Positions 1 to 11,080 of a stretch of 64,000 bases of DNA are shown here, piece by piece. Below the pieces are notes generated by a model that ran no database searches, was not told the origin of the DNA, and worked only from the letters and a program-made list of their open reading frames with translations. Positions within the stretch are counted from its first letter, which is position 1; every line of letters begins with the position of its first letter. The DNA lies in NCBI GenBank assembly GCA_017591395.1, contig WEDG01000461.1:215376-279375 (forward strand). Reading direction: 5' to 3'. Made by a program: the position numbers and the translations under genes. Origin of the DNA: Schistocephalus solidus. Lineage: Eukaryota > Platyhelminthes > Cestoda > Diphyllobothriidea > Diphyllobothriidae.

Positions 1-51
1 TGGTTATACATGCTATTTATAAGACCTACGATTCCCGTGCTCGTTTAGCAT

Positions 52-67
52 TATATATATATATATA
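52..67. repeat. (TA)n microsatellite, short
   Basis: An uninterrupted TA run of about 8 units. It lies about 40 bases past the 3' side of the hammerhead motif on the minus strand. The related repeat near 62.3 kb also has a TA tract in the same relative place, so the run is probably part of that repeat family and not an independent microsatellite. Confidence 0.9.
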
Positions 68-104
68 GCAAAGACGTTATTCCGTACTTCCGACATAGAT
101 ACTA

Positions 105-193
105 GCTAAAAGCCCAGACACGTGTTTCGCCGATGTTTCTGCTGCTGTGTGACACAGCAACGAGGGGTTCGGCTCATCAGTGGGTCCCCCAGC
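105..193 (-). ncRNA. Type I hammerhead ribozyme motif
   Basis: On the minus strand the full hammerhead core can be read. Stem I is CCCA (184-181) with TGGG (116-113), plus an outer GCT/AGC pairing (193-191 with 107-105). The first core box CTGATGA is at 180-174. Stem II is GCCGA (173-169) with TCGGC (133-129). The second box GAAA is at 128-125, and a minimal stem III is capped by ACGT. The GTC triplet ends at 117, so cleavage is predicted between 117 and 116. Loop 2 is large and contains its own 7-bp hairpin (159-153 with 149-143). Stem I is open, which makes this type I. Minimal stem III is known for hammerheads of Penelope-like elements and retrozymes. The motif sits in intron 3 of the HCN gene, in sense. 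Activity is not shown; the extended loop 2 is unusual. Confidence 0.75.
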
Positions 194-1975
194 GTTCTCT
201 ATGCGGTTTCTGGTATATGGACTCCAGAGAATAATCGGGTAAATAATTTCTGAAATTATTAAGTGCAGGACATGGAGTCAGCTGCTTCGGACTTTATATA
301 TATATGTAAATTGATGCAGATGAATTGATCCGTGAAATATAACCTTACTATAGATACTTAACCCAATCGCAACCGAACATAAAATGTACACTTTACCAAA
401 TGATATGGCTTTGATGTCTACAAACAGTAAGCAAGATGTCCTTTTGCCTACTCGGTGTTTCCGAAAACCTGGTTTTGAATAGGGCGAGCAGGCTGATGAC
501 GATCAATAAGCCAGAAATAATCCCTCCAAATTCAGTCGTTTGTTTTCTTTTCCTATTTACGTTGGGGTTACATAGATAGCTCAAAGCCATAATAAAATAA
601 TTAAAGTAAGCAACCCGATCACTTAGCAATATAGAAAAATGATCTTCTTCATGAAATGCTTACTAAAACACCAAATGATTTTTCGAGCAAAATAGATACA
701 TAAGTATAATTTTAGTATCTAGTTATTTAATAAAAATACCAAGTTACCTTAAACACACCAGGACATCGTCCGTTGAATTTATTTTTTTTTCCGAAAACGT
801 GCAAATACCGCACTCGATCAAAATGACTGTTAAATATTTATACATTTTTATCTATCCATCACTTATTGCTTAACTTATACAAATATTTTTCTTAGAAAGG
901 GAAACCAAAAACAATTTCGTTAATATTTTGAAGCACATCTCATTTTTTCCAAATTTTATACTCGAAGAAAGTGCATATTTTGGGAAATATGTTTCAATTC
1001 CAGAATTATTTTTGCGCCCAATTAGCCTTTGCATTTTGTTTTAAGTTTTTTTATTCTACAAGCTGTTAGTTTTCGATTTAAAAATTGCAAAATCCATCTT
1101 AATGATTAAGAAGATATCATGTATTGCTCACCCGAATTGGCAATGTATGTAGTTTTATTCATAAGGGGAATTAAAAAATAGACAGATAGTGCGCGATTCA
1201 AATGGACAGTATAGGGTTTTTTAAAAACTCGTGATTTCAACCTTCCTTAAACACAAAAATCCCTTTCTTCGGGAACAAAGTTGGAGGATTTATCAGAGAA
1301 CCCAAAGCCACTTATCTTTACTTAATAAAAAGGTAATTTATATGGAGCGAAGTTTTTGCTGCCTGTGAAATTAAGTGCACATAAATGCAGAAACCTTGAC
1401 AGCTCTGAAATATCTGTGAATTTTATCGTACGATAATCATTTTTTCAGCGTCATTTAAGTAATCTTTCCAAGCGCAAAACACATTTCAGAATTTAAGCTT
1501 ACATTGCATGGCATCGATCACTGACAGCAAGCATGACAATATGCATTAAACTCTGCTTGGGTTTTGAAACTTTTTAATTGTTAAATAATTTTCTTTGAAC
1601 AAATCGAACTTGCTCTATATCATTAATGGCTTTAAAACAATTATCTTTAATGCAAACGCAGCAGAATAATTTTATAAAAGATGACAGACGTTACAAAAAA
1701 CAGGCGAGGATCACAAATGTTTTTGTAATTCGCATGTTTTTAGCATTTTAAGGACATATTTAATTTTGAAACAGTATACTTGCTCAGTTGTGATTTTGTA
1801 AAAATTCAACTTGCATCTAAAAACATATTTTAATGCCATATCTATCTTTAATGTTTTTATAATTTTTCAGCTATTTATCGAAGGCTGTAGAAGAACTGAA
1901 ACTTATTGGAAATGATCTAAGCAAACAATTATATTTAAAGCTTGCAATACATTTATAAATAATTTTTTCAATTAC

Positions 1976-2143
1976 CTGCTCCAAGATAATGTGCCCTCGT
2001 TTGTTCGTCACTTAGTGAAAGAAAAATATAATCCAAGGGAATGGAGCTGAGAAAATCCAATATGAACCATGTCCGAAAGTAATGCTTCGCAATTTGTCGT
2101 GGATTCAATATAATCTCATCCGCAAACTTATTTGCAATTATAC
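1976..2143 (-). CDS. HCN: HCN/Ih channel, exon 3 (S2-S3 linker and S3)
   Basis: A 168-base exon read on the minus strand. The acceptor is at 2145-2144 (pyrimidine-rich, then CCATAG) and the donor is GTAATT at 1975-1970. The translation includes the linker [17 protein letters not shown] and the S3 segment [16 protein letters not shown], a hallmark of HCN channels. The first two bases complete a glycine codon left open by exon 2, and the last base opens the next glycine codon (LGA|G), where the family normally continues with the arginine-rich S4. I found no S4 exon between 1 and 1975, so intron 3 is at least about 2 kb and the gene continues past the left edge. The voltage sensor, pore and cyclic-nucleotide-binding domain are therefore not in this window. 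Confidence 0.93.
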
Positions 2144-3055
2144 CTATGGCAGTAAGAAAACATGATCACTTGCATCAAAGCATCTGATAATGCTAATACT
2201 AACATGTAAACGTACATTACGTGAATTTTCCAACGTTGAACTTTACTCCAAAGCTCAAGCAAACTTTATGACACGAAAGAAACTGCCTTGAATAACACAA
2301 AAACTCGTTGGTGAAAAATGTTTGATTTTTGACACCGCTCTCTAATTTTGCTTTAATAAATAAAATCAGGTGTTAATTAACCACCGCTTGACGAAAGACC
2401 TTTTAAGATCTCCAGGTTTTCACACCAAATTGACTCTGTCGGTATAAAATGAAAGGATAATTTGCTGAAGTTTACATTTCACCATCGTCGTAGTAAGCAA
2501 GCAGGTACAATGAAGTTTTGAAGGTAGGTAAACTAAGTGACAAATCAGCATTCCTGATTACTGGTATCTTAATTGCCAAATCCGATGAGACAGCATGCTA
2601 GCACTCTTCGATCAGAATACAAAGCTAGCCTGTTTCATACAGGTCGTGTAGAAAGGCAAATCCTTCTGCAGTAATGCTGATCCATAAGCCTTTGATGGCT
2701 TACATTTGATAACAACCAATTAGGCCTCAGAAAAACAAATAAAATGTCACAGGCATAGCGGGCATTCAGAAAACTAAAATGTAGTCCTTATGTAAATGCA
2801 AGCTTGAAGTATCAGAGAAACGACATAAGAAGCCTATCAGCCACGTAAACGCCGTTCAACTTAAAACACAAACGTTTGGTTGTACTTAGTAGACAAGGTT
2901 TTAGTTCACCATTTAACAATAATGAGGTTAAGTTTGAAATTGTTTTAAATAATTTGTAACTGCCAGCTTATGTTCACGCTTATTCCCTGAAGGAATTGCG
3001 TGGTTGATATCCTCTATCTACACTTTTAAACAACAGTCCCTAACAAGAAAGTTAC

Positions 3056-3219
3056 CTGTTCGAAAGTTAACAAGGATATCGAGGAGAAAAATTGTGTCCG
3101 AAATACAATTGAAGCAGATGGTCTCTAATCCGATATCCTCCATGAAGAATGATATAAAGACCGGAAGAATAATAAGATTTGCAATCAGCAGAAGAAGCAT
3201 CATGAGGTCCCAGTAGAAC
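3056..3219 (-). CDS. HCN: HCN/Ih channel, exon 2 (S1-S2)
   Basis: A 164-base exon on the minus strand. The acceptor is CATTTCAG (AG at 3221-3220) and the donor is AACAG|GTAACT (GT at 3055-3054). It encodes S1, FYWDLMMLLLLIANLIILPV, then the short S1-S2 loop and S2, ending in LVNFRT. FYWDL and FLLDI.VNFRTG are signature strings of HCN channels and clearly separate this from other voltage-gated K+ channels. Its first base completes an arginine codon begun by exon 1 and its last base starts a glycine codon finished by exon 3; the phases fit exactly. HCN channels are tetrameric plasma-membrane cation channels opened by hyperpolarization and modulated by cAMP. Confidence 0.95.
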
Positions 3220-3422
3220 CTGAAATGATTAGGCAAATAGACTGCTTGGTATGACGAACAACTATGCATATAAAACAAAGGTGTCAGCAAACGAAAATAT
3301 TTCCTACGCAGCGATTACAGGTTCTCAACATGAGGTACATTTTTAAAATAATTATATGGAAATGCATAGTCATACAAAAAATGGATATTCAGCGATTGCG
3401 TTAGGAAGAAGATGCATCCTGT

Positions 3423-3600
3423 TAAGCCAAGGGGTTTGCTCTATAGCCCAACCAGTAGCCGCACAGCGAAAAGTGATAGAGGCAGAAAGATCTTACCAAA
3501 AAGGCCAGGAAGCGTTGAATGACTATTTCTGGCTTTGTAGCAGGCATCAGCCCGTCATTTACAACCCCTGAGGTTCAAACGCTTGACTTGAGGATCGGAA
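3423..3600 (-). repeat. tRNA-derived SINE, decayed, in HCN intron 1
   Basis: A minus-oriented, degenerate copy of the SINE family best preserved at 17.4-18.2 kb. Matching blocks are the segment equivalent to CCAGCAGCCGCACAG near 3450, the TATTTCTGGCTT block near 3525, the CATCAGCCCGTCA block near 3545, and a remnant box B (GAGGTTCAAACGC) near 3573. It has the same orientation as the host HCN transcript. The short open frame across it is incidental. Confidence 0.75.
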
Positions 3601-6099
3601 TTTCAACGCTTTAACACTAGAGATTTGTAAAATCATAATATTTGGAATAAGAGCGCAAAGAGATGAGTGAGGGCTTGCTAAATATATTGCTTTCTAGTGC
3701 CCATGGTACACTAGTTAGTGGTGGCAAGAAAAGACGGTTTCAATGAGAAGGTTGTTTTGGCCTCCGTTGCAGATTTTTATTTATTCTTTTCATCAAGACG
3801 CTTTTTCTATCCAATGTAAATAAGTGCATATTAATAAACCAAAAGGTACTCTTTAAGTGGGCGTTCTATGAGTAATATAAAAGGACGTCTTGTCCACTCG
3901 TAGATGAAAAAAATGATATAGTAGTGAAGCGGGCTTGATGATTTTGCTTATGCAGGATGTAAAGTTGACTTAATGTTACGAGACGAAATTTCCTGAGCTT
4001 TTCACACGATCATTATCAAGGGACACTTCGCAGAAGGGCACAGTCTCCGTTTTGGCTGGTCTTGTCCTCTCTTTTATAAAAGGAGTCTCCGCAAATACAA
4101 GCCATATCAGAAAATAGAGCAAAATGAATAATGTGGTCCTTAACGTAAAATTCCCTCTGCAGTTTCTGTGTACTTAAGAAGACTATTAGGCAAAGTGGCC
4201 AAATGAATTATAATTTTGCGCCAGTCTTAAAATAGGACTGGGTTGAGCAAAAAATATTTTTCTGTGTTTCTAATTCCGCATTCAGGACGAATATTCCCTT
4301 AAGTGTGATGCAGGCTTAAAATGCGAAAAACGTAACTCCATGCTGCCAGACATAAAGCAAGGTGGTTGGCTTTCTCTTCAAAATGAGAGGTGCGTTGATG
4401 CTGCGAAATAATTGGCAACTATTTTTGACCTCAAATTCCAGCGAATATTAGTTTTTGTGAAAATGATTTTTGTTTAAAAAAAATTGAAATATGTTCTTCA
4501 GTCATCTAATAGTGGTGCATGAAGCTAATCTGACGGCTTATTTTTTAATAATTTCATAGATTGGTATGAAATTTATTGTGTGTGCACGTGCCCAAACAAG
4601 GTATTTTGAGCCAAAACCATCATTAACTAAAATATTGCTTGATGTCTGAACGTATGACCATTTAGTCGGTTAAAGCATAGTATGACAGCAGAAAGTCAAA
4701 TAGTTAAGCGAGTGACTAGATTGCATCCTTATCCACTTTATGAGATAAGTGCTTCCTAAGACTATTTAAGTTTAAAGCATCTAAGTTAGATATGCAATCT
4801 GAAACTAAGAATTACAGATATGGGTTTCCTTCAGAATACTATCTCGAGAAATAATGCAAAAAACCGCTAGCGTAAGAAGACACAGATTTAACACTGTGCA
4901 GCTTACGCGGGCATTACTTATTTATCTAAACTGTCCATATTTAGAACTCCATTATTTATTTTGTCAACCTTTTCAAAAGCAGATCTCCGGTGACAAGGTT
5001 TGGCAGCTGTATTTTTTTCCTTCTTAAAACAGGTTTATTAACCAGGTTCAAAAATATCCTATGTGTTACATGCTCCTAAAGAGTAGATGAAAATCGTTGG
5101 TTTTGTCGGAAATACAAGTAAGCCAGAAAAATCAAACTGGTGTTATTGAGGAATGGTGTACAAACAGCACCTAAATTGTTAACAGAGAAAGAAACTTCAA
5201 TTTAGTTTGCTGTTATTTTTAAATTCAGCTGCAAAAAAAGCAAGAACTGTAAAATAGACTAAATATGATATGGGATCTTTTAACACAAATATTTGTTTAA
5301 GCTTAAGTACTCACCCCTTGACGAGAAACACAATGGCTTTATTATTTTTACTGCCGAACGACAAAACTATCTAAATGTGTGAAGAGTCGTTAGTGGTATG
5401 CCAGAAAATGTTTTGGAAAAGCGAATTTCAAATCTCTGGCACGTTTTTGCACTTCTAAGGTGATGTAATGTCACTTTTCTCTAATGTTGTGGCCTTCCTG
5501 TCATTAGGAAGATGGACTTTTAGGAAACCTATAAAGGCTGCTTTTTATTTCCCTATTCCTGTCCGATCACCTCAACAAAACATATTACTGTAACTCAATA
5601 TACTTCCAAGAGCTGCAACCATAATAACGATACAGGTTAAATGTTAAAAGGAAGTCTAAAAGTATAACGAATTGGGAATGTATTTGCAAGATAGCAGGCC
5701 AGATGATCAAACTCTCTCCCCGGCTTAATCAAATTTATTCAAATTAACTTAATATGTAGATGACGAAGAAACGTTCACTTGAGCAAGAAGTTTATTGGCT
5801 TGAAGTTTTGGGATTCTCGCTCGAACACATCATAGAAAACCACTAATAAAATAATCCAAGTGGATCCAAAACTTAGTTTTGAAGGGTTTCATAGGTGTCT
5901 CAATATATGTTTCCATATTATTTATTTTGAAAATAGAAATTATTTTTGACCCACCCTTAAAAAATCAATGTTATTCCTTTTTTTCAATTAGGTATACAAA
6001 ATCTTATCTGATTGATTATTGATGTGTTCTCTCTTATAAGTTCCCAATTCTCTCGTTCAAAGTGAAAAAAACAAGAAAAACGAATAAGATAAACGTCGA

Positions 6100-6775
6100 A
6101 GTACTTTGACTTTCTGACTCGGTCATAATGCTTTCCAAACAGCCGTACATATTAACAAAGCATGATCAAAAAAGTTCAAAAGTGATTGAAATGTACAAAA
6201 CATATTTTAAACATTCCAAAGTTACAATAAGAGCTTTGAATATAAGGAAAAAAATGGAAAATAATGCACTGTTGACAATGAAACTTTAAAAGCTATGATT
6301 GGAGAAAACCCCACGTCAAAGTGTTAGAGCAAGATCTGGGGCACTTGACGTCAGTACTTCAATGGTAGTTGACTACCTGATGTAAATCGGTTAGGTAAAC
6401 AACTCGGTTAATGGGTCTCACATGAGCTCAATGAAAATCGCAGATTCCTGCAAGCGTGAATCGGCGTGGCCAAATTCTTCTCAATGACAACGCGCAGTCA
6501 CGTTTTGTCACGATGACAGCGCAAAAACTGAATGACTCGAAATACGAGAGCTTATCGCATCCTCCATATTCTCGTAACTGTTCAACCACTGACTATATTT
6601 TTTTCAAGCATTTCGACAGTTTTGAGCATCAAAACCTTCGCAAAATTAAATTTTGATGGAAGCTGTGATCAAAGATATCTTAGCAGCTTAGTTGGTAGAT
6701 TTTTATCGCCAAAGCATAATATATCTTAATCAGTGATGGCGAAGATGCATACATGTCAACGGATAAATTTTAACA
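6100..6775 (+). pseudogene. mariner-family transposase remnant in HCN intron 1
   Basis: Broken transposase readable across several frames on the plus strand, antisense to HCN. The N-terminal part includes PRQSVRARSGALDVS followed by VVDYLM.IG (helix-turn-helix region) and a decayed form of the mariner HELNE linker near 6425. The C-terminal part includes LLNDNAQSRFVT, LSHPPYSRNCSTTDY and FFKHFDSF, the conserved region around the last catalytic aspartates, then QRWRRCI-like text near 6735. The stretch between linker and HDNA-like motif is far too short, so roughly 90 codons with the first catalytic Asp are missing. Several stops and shifts are present. It is a dead fossil; terminal inverted repeats were not found. 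Confidence 0.85.
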
Positions 6776-6941
6776 TACTTGGTGTTAAATCTTTTAAGAA
6801 AAATAATTGTTGCTGGAACCGTCACTTATTCTTTAAACGACCTGATATTTAAGGTAGCTCAGTTTGCAAGAACGAAAGAAAAATACTTATTTATGGTCAG
6901 AAATGGAAAATAAAATTATTTTATTTTTTAGCACAATATAC

Positions 6942-8520
6942 CTGAAGTTGCTGCAAGGATGAATTATCCATTTGCCCTGACTCCGTTGTCTAGACCTCTC
7001 CTTATTTAACGCCATTTTCGTGCCAAAAAGTTTTTGGCCAACTTATTGTCTGAAGGCTGAAAGAAGGTCATGAATTGGTCCTTCCAGTAGTCCGTCGAAC
7101 GTTTATTTCCATTCTCGTCTCCCCCCTGGGCCTCAATATTATCTCCTGGCTCCTTTGTCTGATCCTCTTCGCAAAGTATGCGTGGAAAACTGAAGTTAGC
7201 TTTGAATTCATCTCCAAAATCTTCCGTCGTCTGCAATAATGCGTTTTTCTTCCCAGCTGGAGGAGCAACCTCCGGACTGTCATCATTGACATCTAAATGT
7301 GAACTGGGTTGCGCCAAACTGTCAAAGGCTGGTCTATCAATGTCTCCTTCGTTTTCCAGCCTATGTTGAACCTTTTCTTTGATCACGCCCTTGGAAGTTG
7401 GTTCACATGCAGTCTGGTTATCTAATTTAGAACTAAACGCATCTGGTGAACTTTGCAGCGACCGAGTAGCATTCAGCAATTGTTTCCTTGAAGTGCTTGC
7501 ATCCATATTCCACGAGAGAAGGCTGCTGACCTCTGACGCGTTGGCCGCCTCGTTACATATGACACCAGTCAAAGCTTGGTGGGGCGTGGGCTGAGTCTTA
7601 CCATCCAACAAGGTTGATGTGCTTCGGATGGTTATACCAAACTTGTCAATGTGTGTGGGGGAGTCAGGCTTTGAGGGTAGAGCAGAAGACTCAATTGGCA
7701 TTCGGACGATGGCATTGGTCACCGAGAGAGTCTTCCTTAAACCATAATCAAGACAGGGCTTTTTAAAAGGCTTTGCCTTACTCATCGATGAAAGTTGCCA
7801 TTTAATGCCAGAACGGTTTGAGTAAAGTGATCCATAGGTGCCTGCTAGACGGGGCTTAATAACAGAGGACTCATGGCGTGCCACACTCGAAAATATGGTT
7901 TGCGTGTGCTGGGAGGTCATTTTCGGCAGACTGCCGAAGGAACTACTCCGTCGGCTGAAGTTGGATAAGGTTGGCTTATAATTCCTTAGGATAAGCTTTC
8001 GAGGGCCACTGTCAAGGGGATACATAAACTCATTTAGGTATAAATCCTTTTTTTCCACACCGTCGGAGGCAGTTAGGGTGGAAGGCCAGTGTCCTGTGTT
8101 GCTATTCTTTGCCTGGCTGGTTCCTCGCTTGTTAAGGATAGTTTTCGACGGTTTTGCCCAAATGTCTCCGCCTGAGAAGGGGTTGTAGGTGGAGCAATAT
8201 CTGCAGGTCGCACTGGATCCCAATGAGGCGACCGCTAGGCTGCGAGACCTGCCCAGGCGCTGCAAATCATTATGTTCGGGCTCAATACCAGCATCAAATA
8301 AACCAGCCGTATTCAGGGGATTGTCCAGACCACATTTGATGCAAGGCATAACTGGCACCTCAATTAGGGGTTTATTTGGCTGTTGTACTTCAGCACGGTG
8401 CATTGCGGCCAGCGTAACCTCCGTTAACTGATCGCTGAGTCTGCGAAACTCTTGAAGACGCTGTTGCACCTCTGAGCTGTATGCAGCAACATCCTTCTTT
8501 CCACCGTTTCGGTAGGCCAT
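6942..8520 (-). CDS. HCN: HCN/Ih channel, exon 1 (N-terminus and HCN domain), one frameshift
   Basis: Exon 1 starts at ATG 8520-8518 in a good context (AAAAAATGG), with an in-frame TAA two codons upstream. The first frame runs 504 codons to TAA at 7008-7006. The N-terminus is hydrophilic with a possible helix (residues 10-45), two CxxC pairs (CIKC near 60, CRYC near 100; perhaps metal-binding) and long Ser-rich, probably disordered sequence. Near the end, QFMTFFQPSDNKLA matches the start of the HCN domain. The continuation KLFGTKMALNKE and then KWIIHPCSNF is in another frame and runs to a donor AG|GTATAT (GT at 6941-6940). One base appears to be missing in the A5 run at plus 7031-7035. The last two exon bases pair with exon 2 to make Arg. 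This is either a sequencing/assembly indel or a real lesion. The N-terminus before the HCN domain (about 480 residues) is long for the family. Confidence 0.88.
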
Positions 8521-10224
8521 TTTTTAGCCCTTTCACATTTACTTATAATCCGGTTAACTTCTAATTGAAAGCAGTTAATCTGATATCAATGGGCCACTTT
8601 TTGACTGGGAGTAATTACTATTTAGGAGGGAACGTTGAAGCGTTGATACTAGGTCAATGTAACACATAAGCATACAAATTAATCACCAATTTATTGCGAA
8701 TTAGCATTGCTACCTCGCAAATTGCGGAGTAAATTCGTCCTCGATACTAATAGCCTAGTTGCTCGATTAAATGTTTGGATTGGCTATTGGCTACTGGTTC
8801 AACCAATGGCGATTCACCTGAAATAAATGAGGCACCAATCACGCGAACAGTTTTAATGCCCTGATAAGGATTGCAGGTTGAGTCAGTCCGTGAGGTATTG
8901 TGCAAATTTGTTCGCTACAAGTTACGCTCAGCTAGCCTAGCATGCAACCATAACTTAAAATTTACGAATGCAGATAGTGCATAACTGTTTAAGAGCAGAA
9001 GTTATAAAAAGAGAAATAAAATGCAATCTAAAGTAACAAATGAGAGTGACACTTAATGCATTTTTTTAATCATTAAACAAAATATTACCGATTGCGATCA
9101 GTCTTGGATCTCAACACGAAAACTAATGCAGGTGAATTACACATAGGCCGTTTGATAAAGTAACTTGAACTAGACATGAAAAGCCCCATTTCCAATGTAA
9201 TTGAACAACAGTTAAAATTTTAACGATTCCCTCCGCTGCACTAATAAGAGTTTTATCTTTTACATAGGAAGTGTAAATTAATAAGATGGCTTATTTTTTT
9301 CTTTCGAAATGCCTTCGCGCCTTCAGGATATAAATAATATACCGGCATTTTTGGACAGTTGTAGCTTTTCAACTGTACTGTTTTATGTAGAAGGTTCTTA
9401 TAAAGATGTGTTTGAGTTGCTTATGGAAAGATTCCGTCATTCTTTGTGCCGCACATAGAAAGAAAAGTTACAATTAATAGTTAAAAATAGTTTTTTCATA
9501 GTCACTGTTATTCATGCTGCTAACGTCGACCAATTAAATGCTTTGGGCAAAAAAAACGGTCAAAAATGGGGACAATTATCAAAATTTGTCTACTGCACTA
9601 TGCAAGTGGTTTTCAAGCAAAAGCTGTTCGTACATTTTTTTATTCCGCAATTAAATAGAGGAAGGTCATTGCGCGTTTTGATAATAAGTTTTATCTGCAT
9701 GTTAACACAGTTTTCGTGTTTATCTTAATTATTGGCCTATGTAGCTAAAAGTATCTTTAAAACAGAAAGTAACCTAAAACTGACCATTTTCTGCCATGTT
9801 ATTAAATATCTACTGGGTCTTACCAACACGATGTTCTGCAAGTGCACGTTCAGGGTACTCACTTATACATGAAAAATGGTTAAAATGATATCAGAGGCTC
9901 CAAGTGTCTAAGTTCTACAAAACTTAAGCCATAGTAAATATAAAATATTGCATTTATCCAACAAGGAAAACACAAAAACAAAGAAAGACTGAACCGCTTT
10001 GTCACCATAAGACAAGGTACATAGTAATACTGACACGCAACTTATTAGACTCTTGTCTTTCTGTTGCTTTCGAACTGCTAAAAAGTGTCATCCGATGGGG
10101 TTGGCTATTTTGGTCAACCAGAATTGGTATATTTATTTATTTATATTCTCCCTCTACCTGTGAAGTTGGCTGAATCTGATTTATAGACCTGACAGAATTT
10201 CCTCTCCACATCTAATTTTTAGAC
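8521..10224. other. Region upstream of HCN, no gene seen
   Basis: AT-rich sequence 5' of the HCN start codon. The 5' UTR and promoter of HCN should lie here, but I see no convincing TATA box or initiator; a TTATAAGT string about 25 bases upstream of the ATG is too close to be a promoter. No repeat family recognised. Confidence 0.5.
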
Positions 10225-11080
10225 GTAAAAAAGAGCTTATCTACAAACAAGGCCTACGTGGCTGTCTAAAGGACGTTACCATCCTAATAAATAAGGCGAT
10301 TACCAAACTGAACGACTCAGTTGTTATTCAGCTTTTTGCTTCTCCTTCTACACCTTATTTCCTCTTTTATCTGCCAAACTCTGGAGGGATCTCAAGCCTC
10401 TCACTGGCCAATGCAGCAAACTGCCCCCTGCTGATGCTGATCTAGACTATTTAAATAAAAATTTTATCCATACTTTTACTGAACCAAATCTTCCCTTAAA
10501 CAATATTTCGCTTCCACCAGGTGCATTTTATCCTTTGTCAATGGCAACCGTGGATAAAACCTGAAAACTTTCCACGGTTCAACAACTGCTGGGCGAGGTG
10601 GTGTCTTATTATTTACCCTGAAGTCTTGCTGCTCCCAGATTGCCCAGATGTACCTCATGAAGGCTAAGACCCCCCAACGATGCTAAACAAATAGCTTCCA
10701 ACTGATCTTACCTGTAACAAGTTGCATTTAAGGCCAGGCGTATTACCTAAGATGCCGTTACTCTTATGGTCCATTCTGCTCTAAGAGACTTAGATAAGGG
10801 CTGCCACGCGTACGCATATGCATATCTTGAAAACTTCGCAAACTCCTCCTTAAGAAGTCATTTACTTGTGGGTCCCCCGGTTAGGCTGTCTCTGGGTTTA
10901 AGACTATTTTACATTTTTCAAATTGATTCATACGCTCCGGGAGTTGGAAATCAACGGTCTTTTCCCAAACAAAGGTCGTGTTCTTCAATGTACCCTCCTA
11001 TCCCGACCTCTTCTCCTTCCACATTGATGATATGATGTCCATCTATTCCCTTCACTCTAACCTTCAGTAGATCGCCTGAC
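10225..11080 (+). pseudogene. CR1/jockey-like LINE reverse transcriptase remnant
   Basis: A decayed LINE piece readable by switching frames. LWRDLKPLTGQC and LDYLNKNFIHTFTEP lie upstream of the RT, and PPGAFYPLSMATVDK corresponds to the entry to the RT domain. DAVTLMVHSALRDLDKGCHAYA is close to the conserved block before the first catalytic motif. FSFHIDDMMSI near 11020 follows the place where a QGSVLGP-type motif is expected. Many stops and frameshifts interrupt it; no intact motif A or FADD box remains. Family assignment within CR1/jockey is not certain. The GC content is higher than the flanks, as expected for an inserted element. Confidence 0.65.

Larger units (their letters stand above)
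52..300 (-). repeat. Hammerhead-bearing dispersed repeat, copy 1
   Basis: A dispersed repeat recognised by comparing it with 62130-62395, 59400-59645 and 59060-59195. Shared blocks are a palindromic AATAATTT/AAATTATT stretch, a GGAGTCC box, the hammerhead region with a GCAGCAGCAG core, the text around TATCTATGTCGGAAG, and a terminal TA run. This copy is the only one with an intact hammerhead core. No coding capacity is visible. It may be the LTR-like part of a Penelope-like element or a retrozyme-type non-autonomous element; class unresolved. Confidence 0.6.

Noticed and set aside
393..629. 78-codon minus-strand frame with a hydrophobic segment, considered as an S5 or S4 exon of HCN
   Set aside because: It has no arginine ladder, pore motif or HCN-like string, and no splice sites compatible with the phase left by exon 3.
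3356..3571. 71-codon plus-strand frame as a small gene
   Set aside because: It lies across a minus-oriented SINE in HCN intron 1 and has no independent support.
6920..6925. AATAAA on the minus strand about 80 bases after the stop of the 504-codon frame, as a poly(A) signal for a single-exon gene
   Set aside because: The sequence between stop and this motif continues the HCN domain in another frame and ends in a splice donor at 6941. The AATAAA therefore lies at the start of intron 1 and the single-exon model is wrong.
7068..8431. Overlapping open frames on both strands inside HCN exon 1
   Set aside because: They are shadows of the exon, with no motifs and composition as expected from reading coding DNA in other frames.
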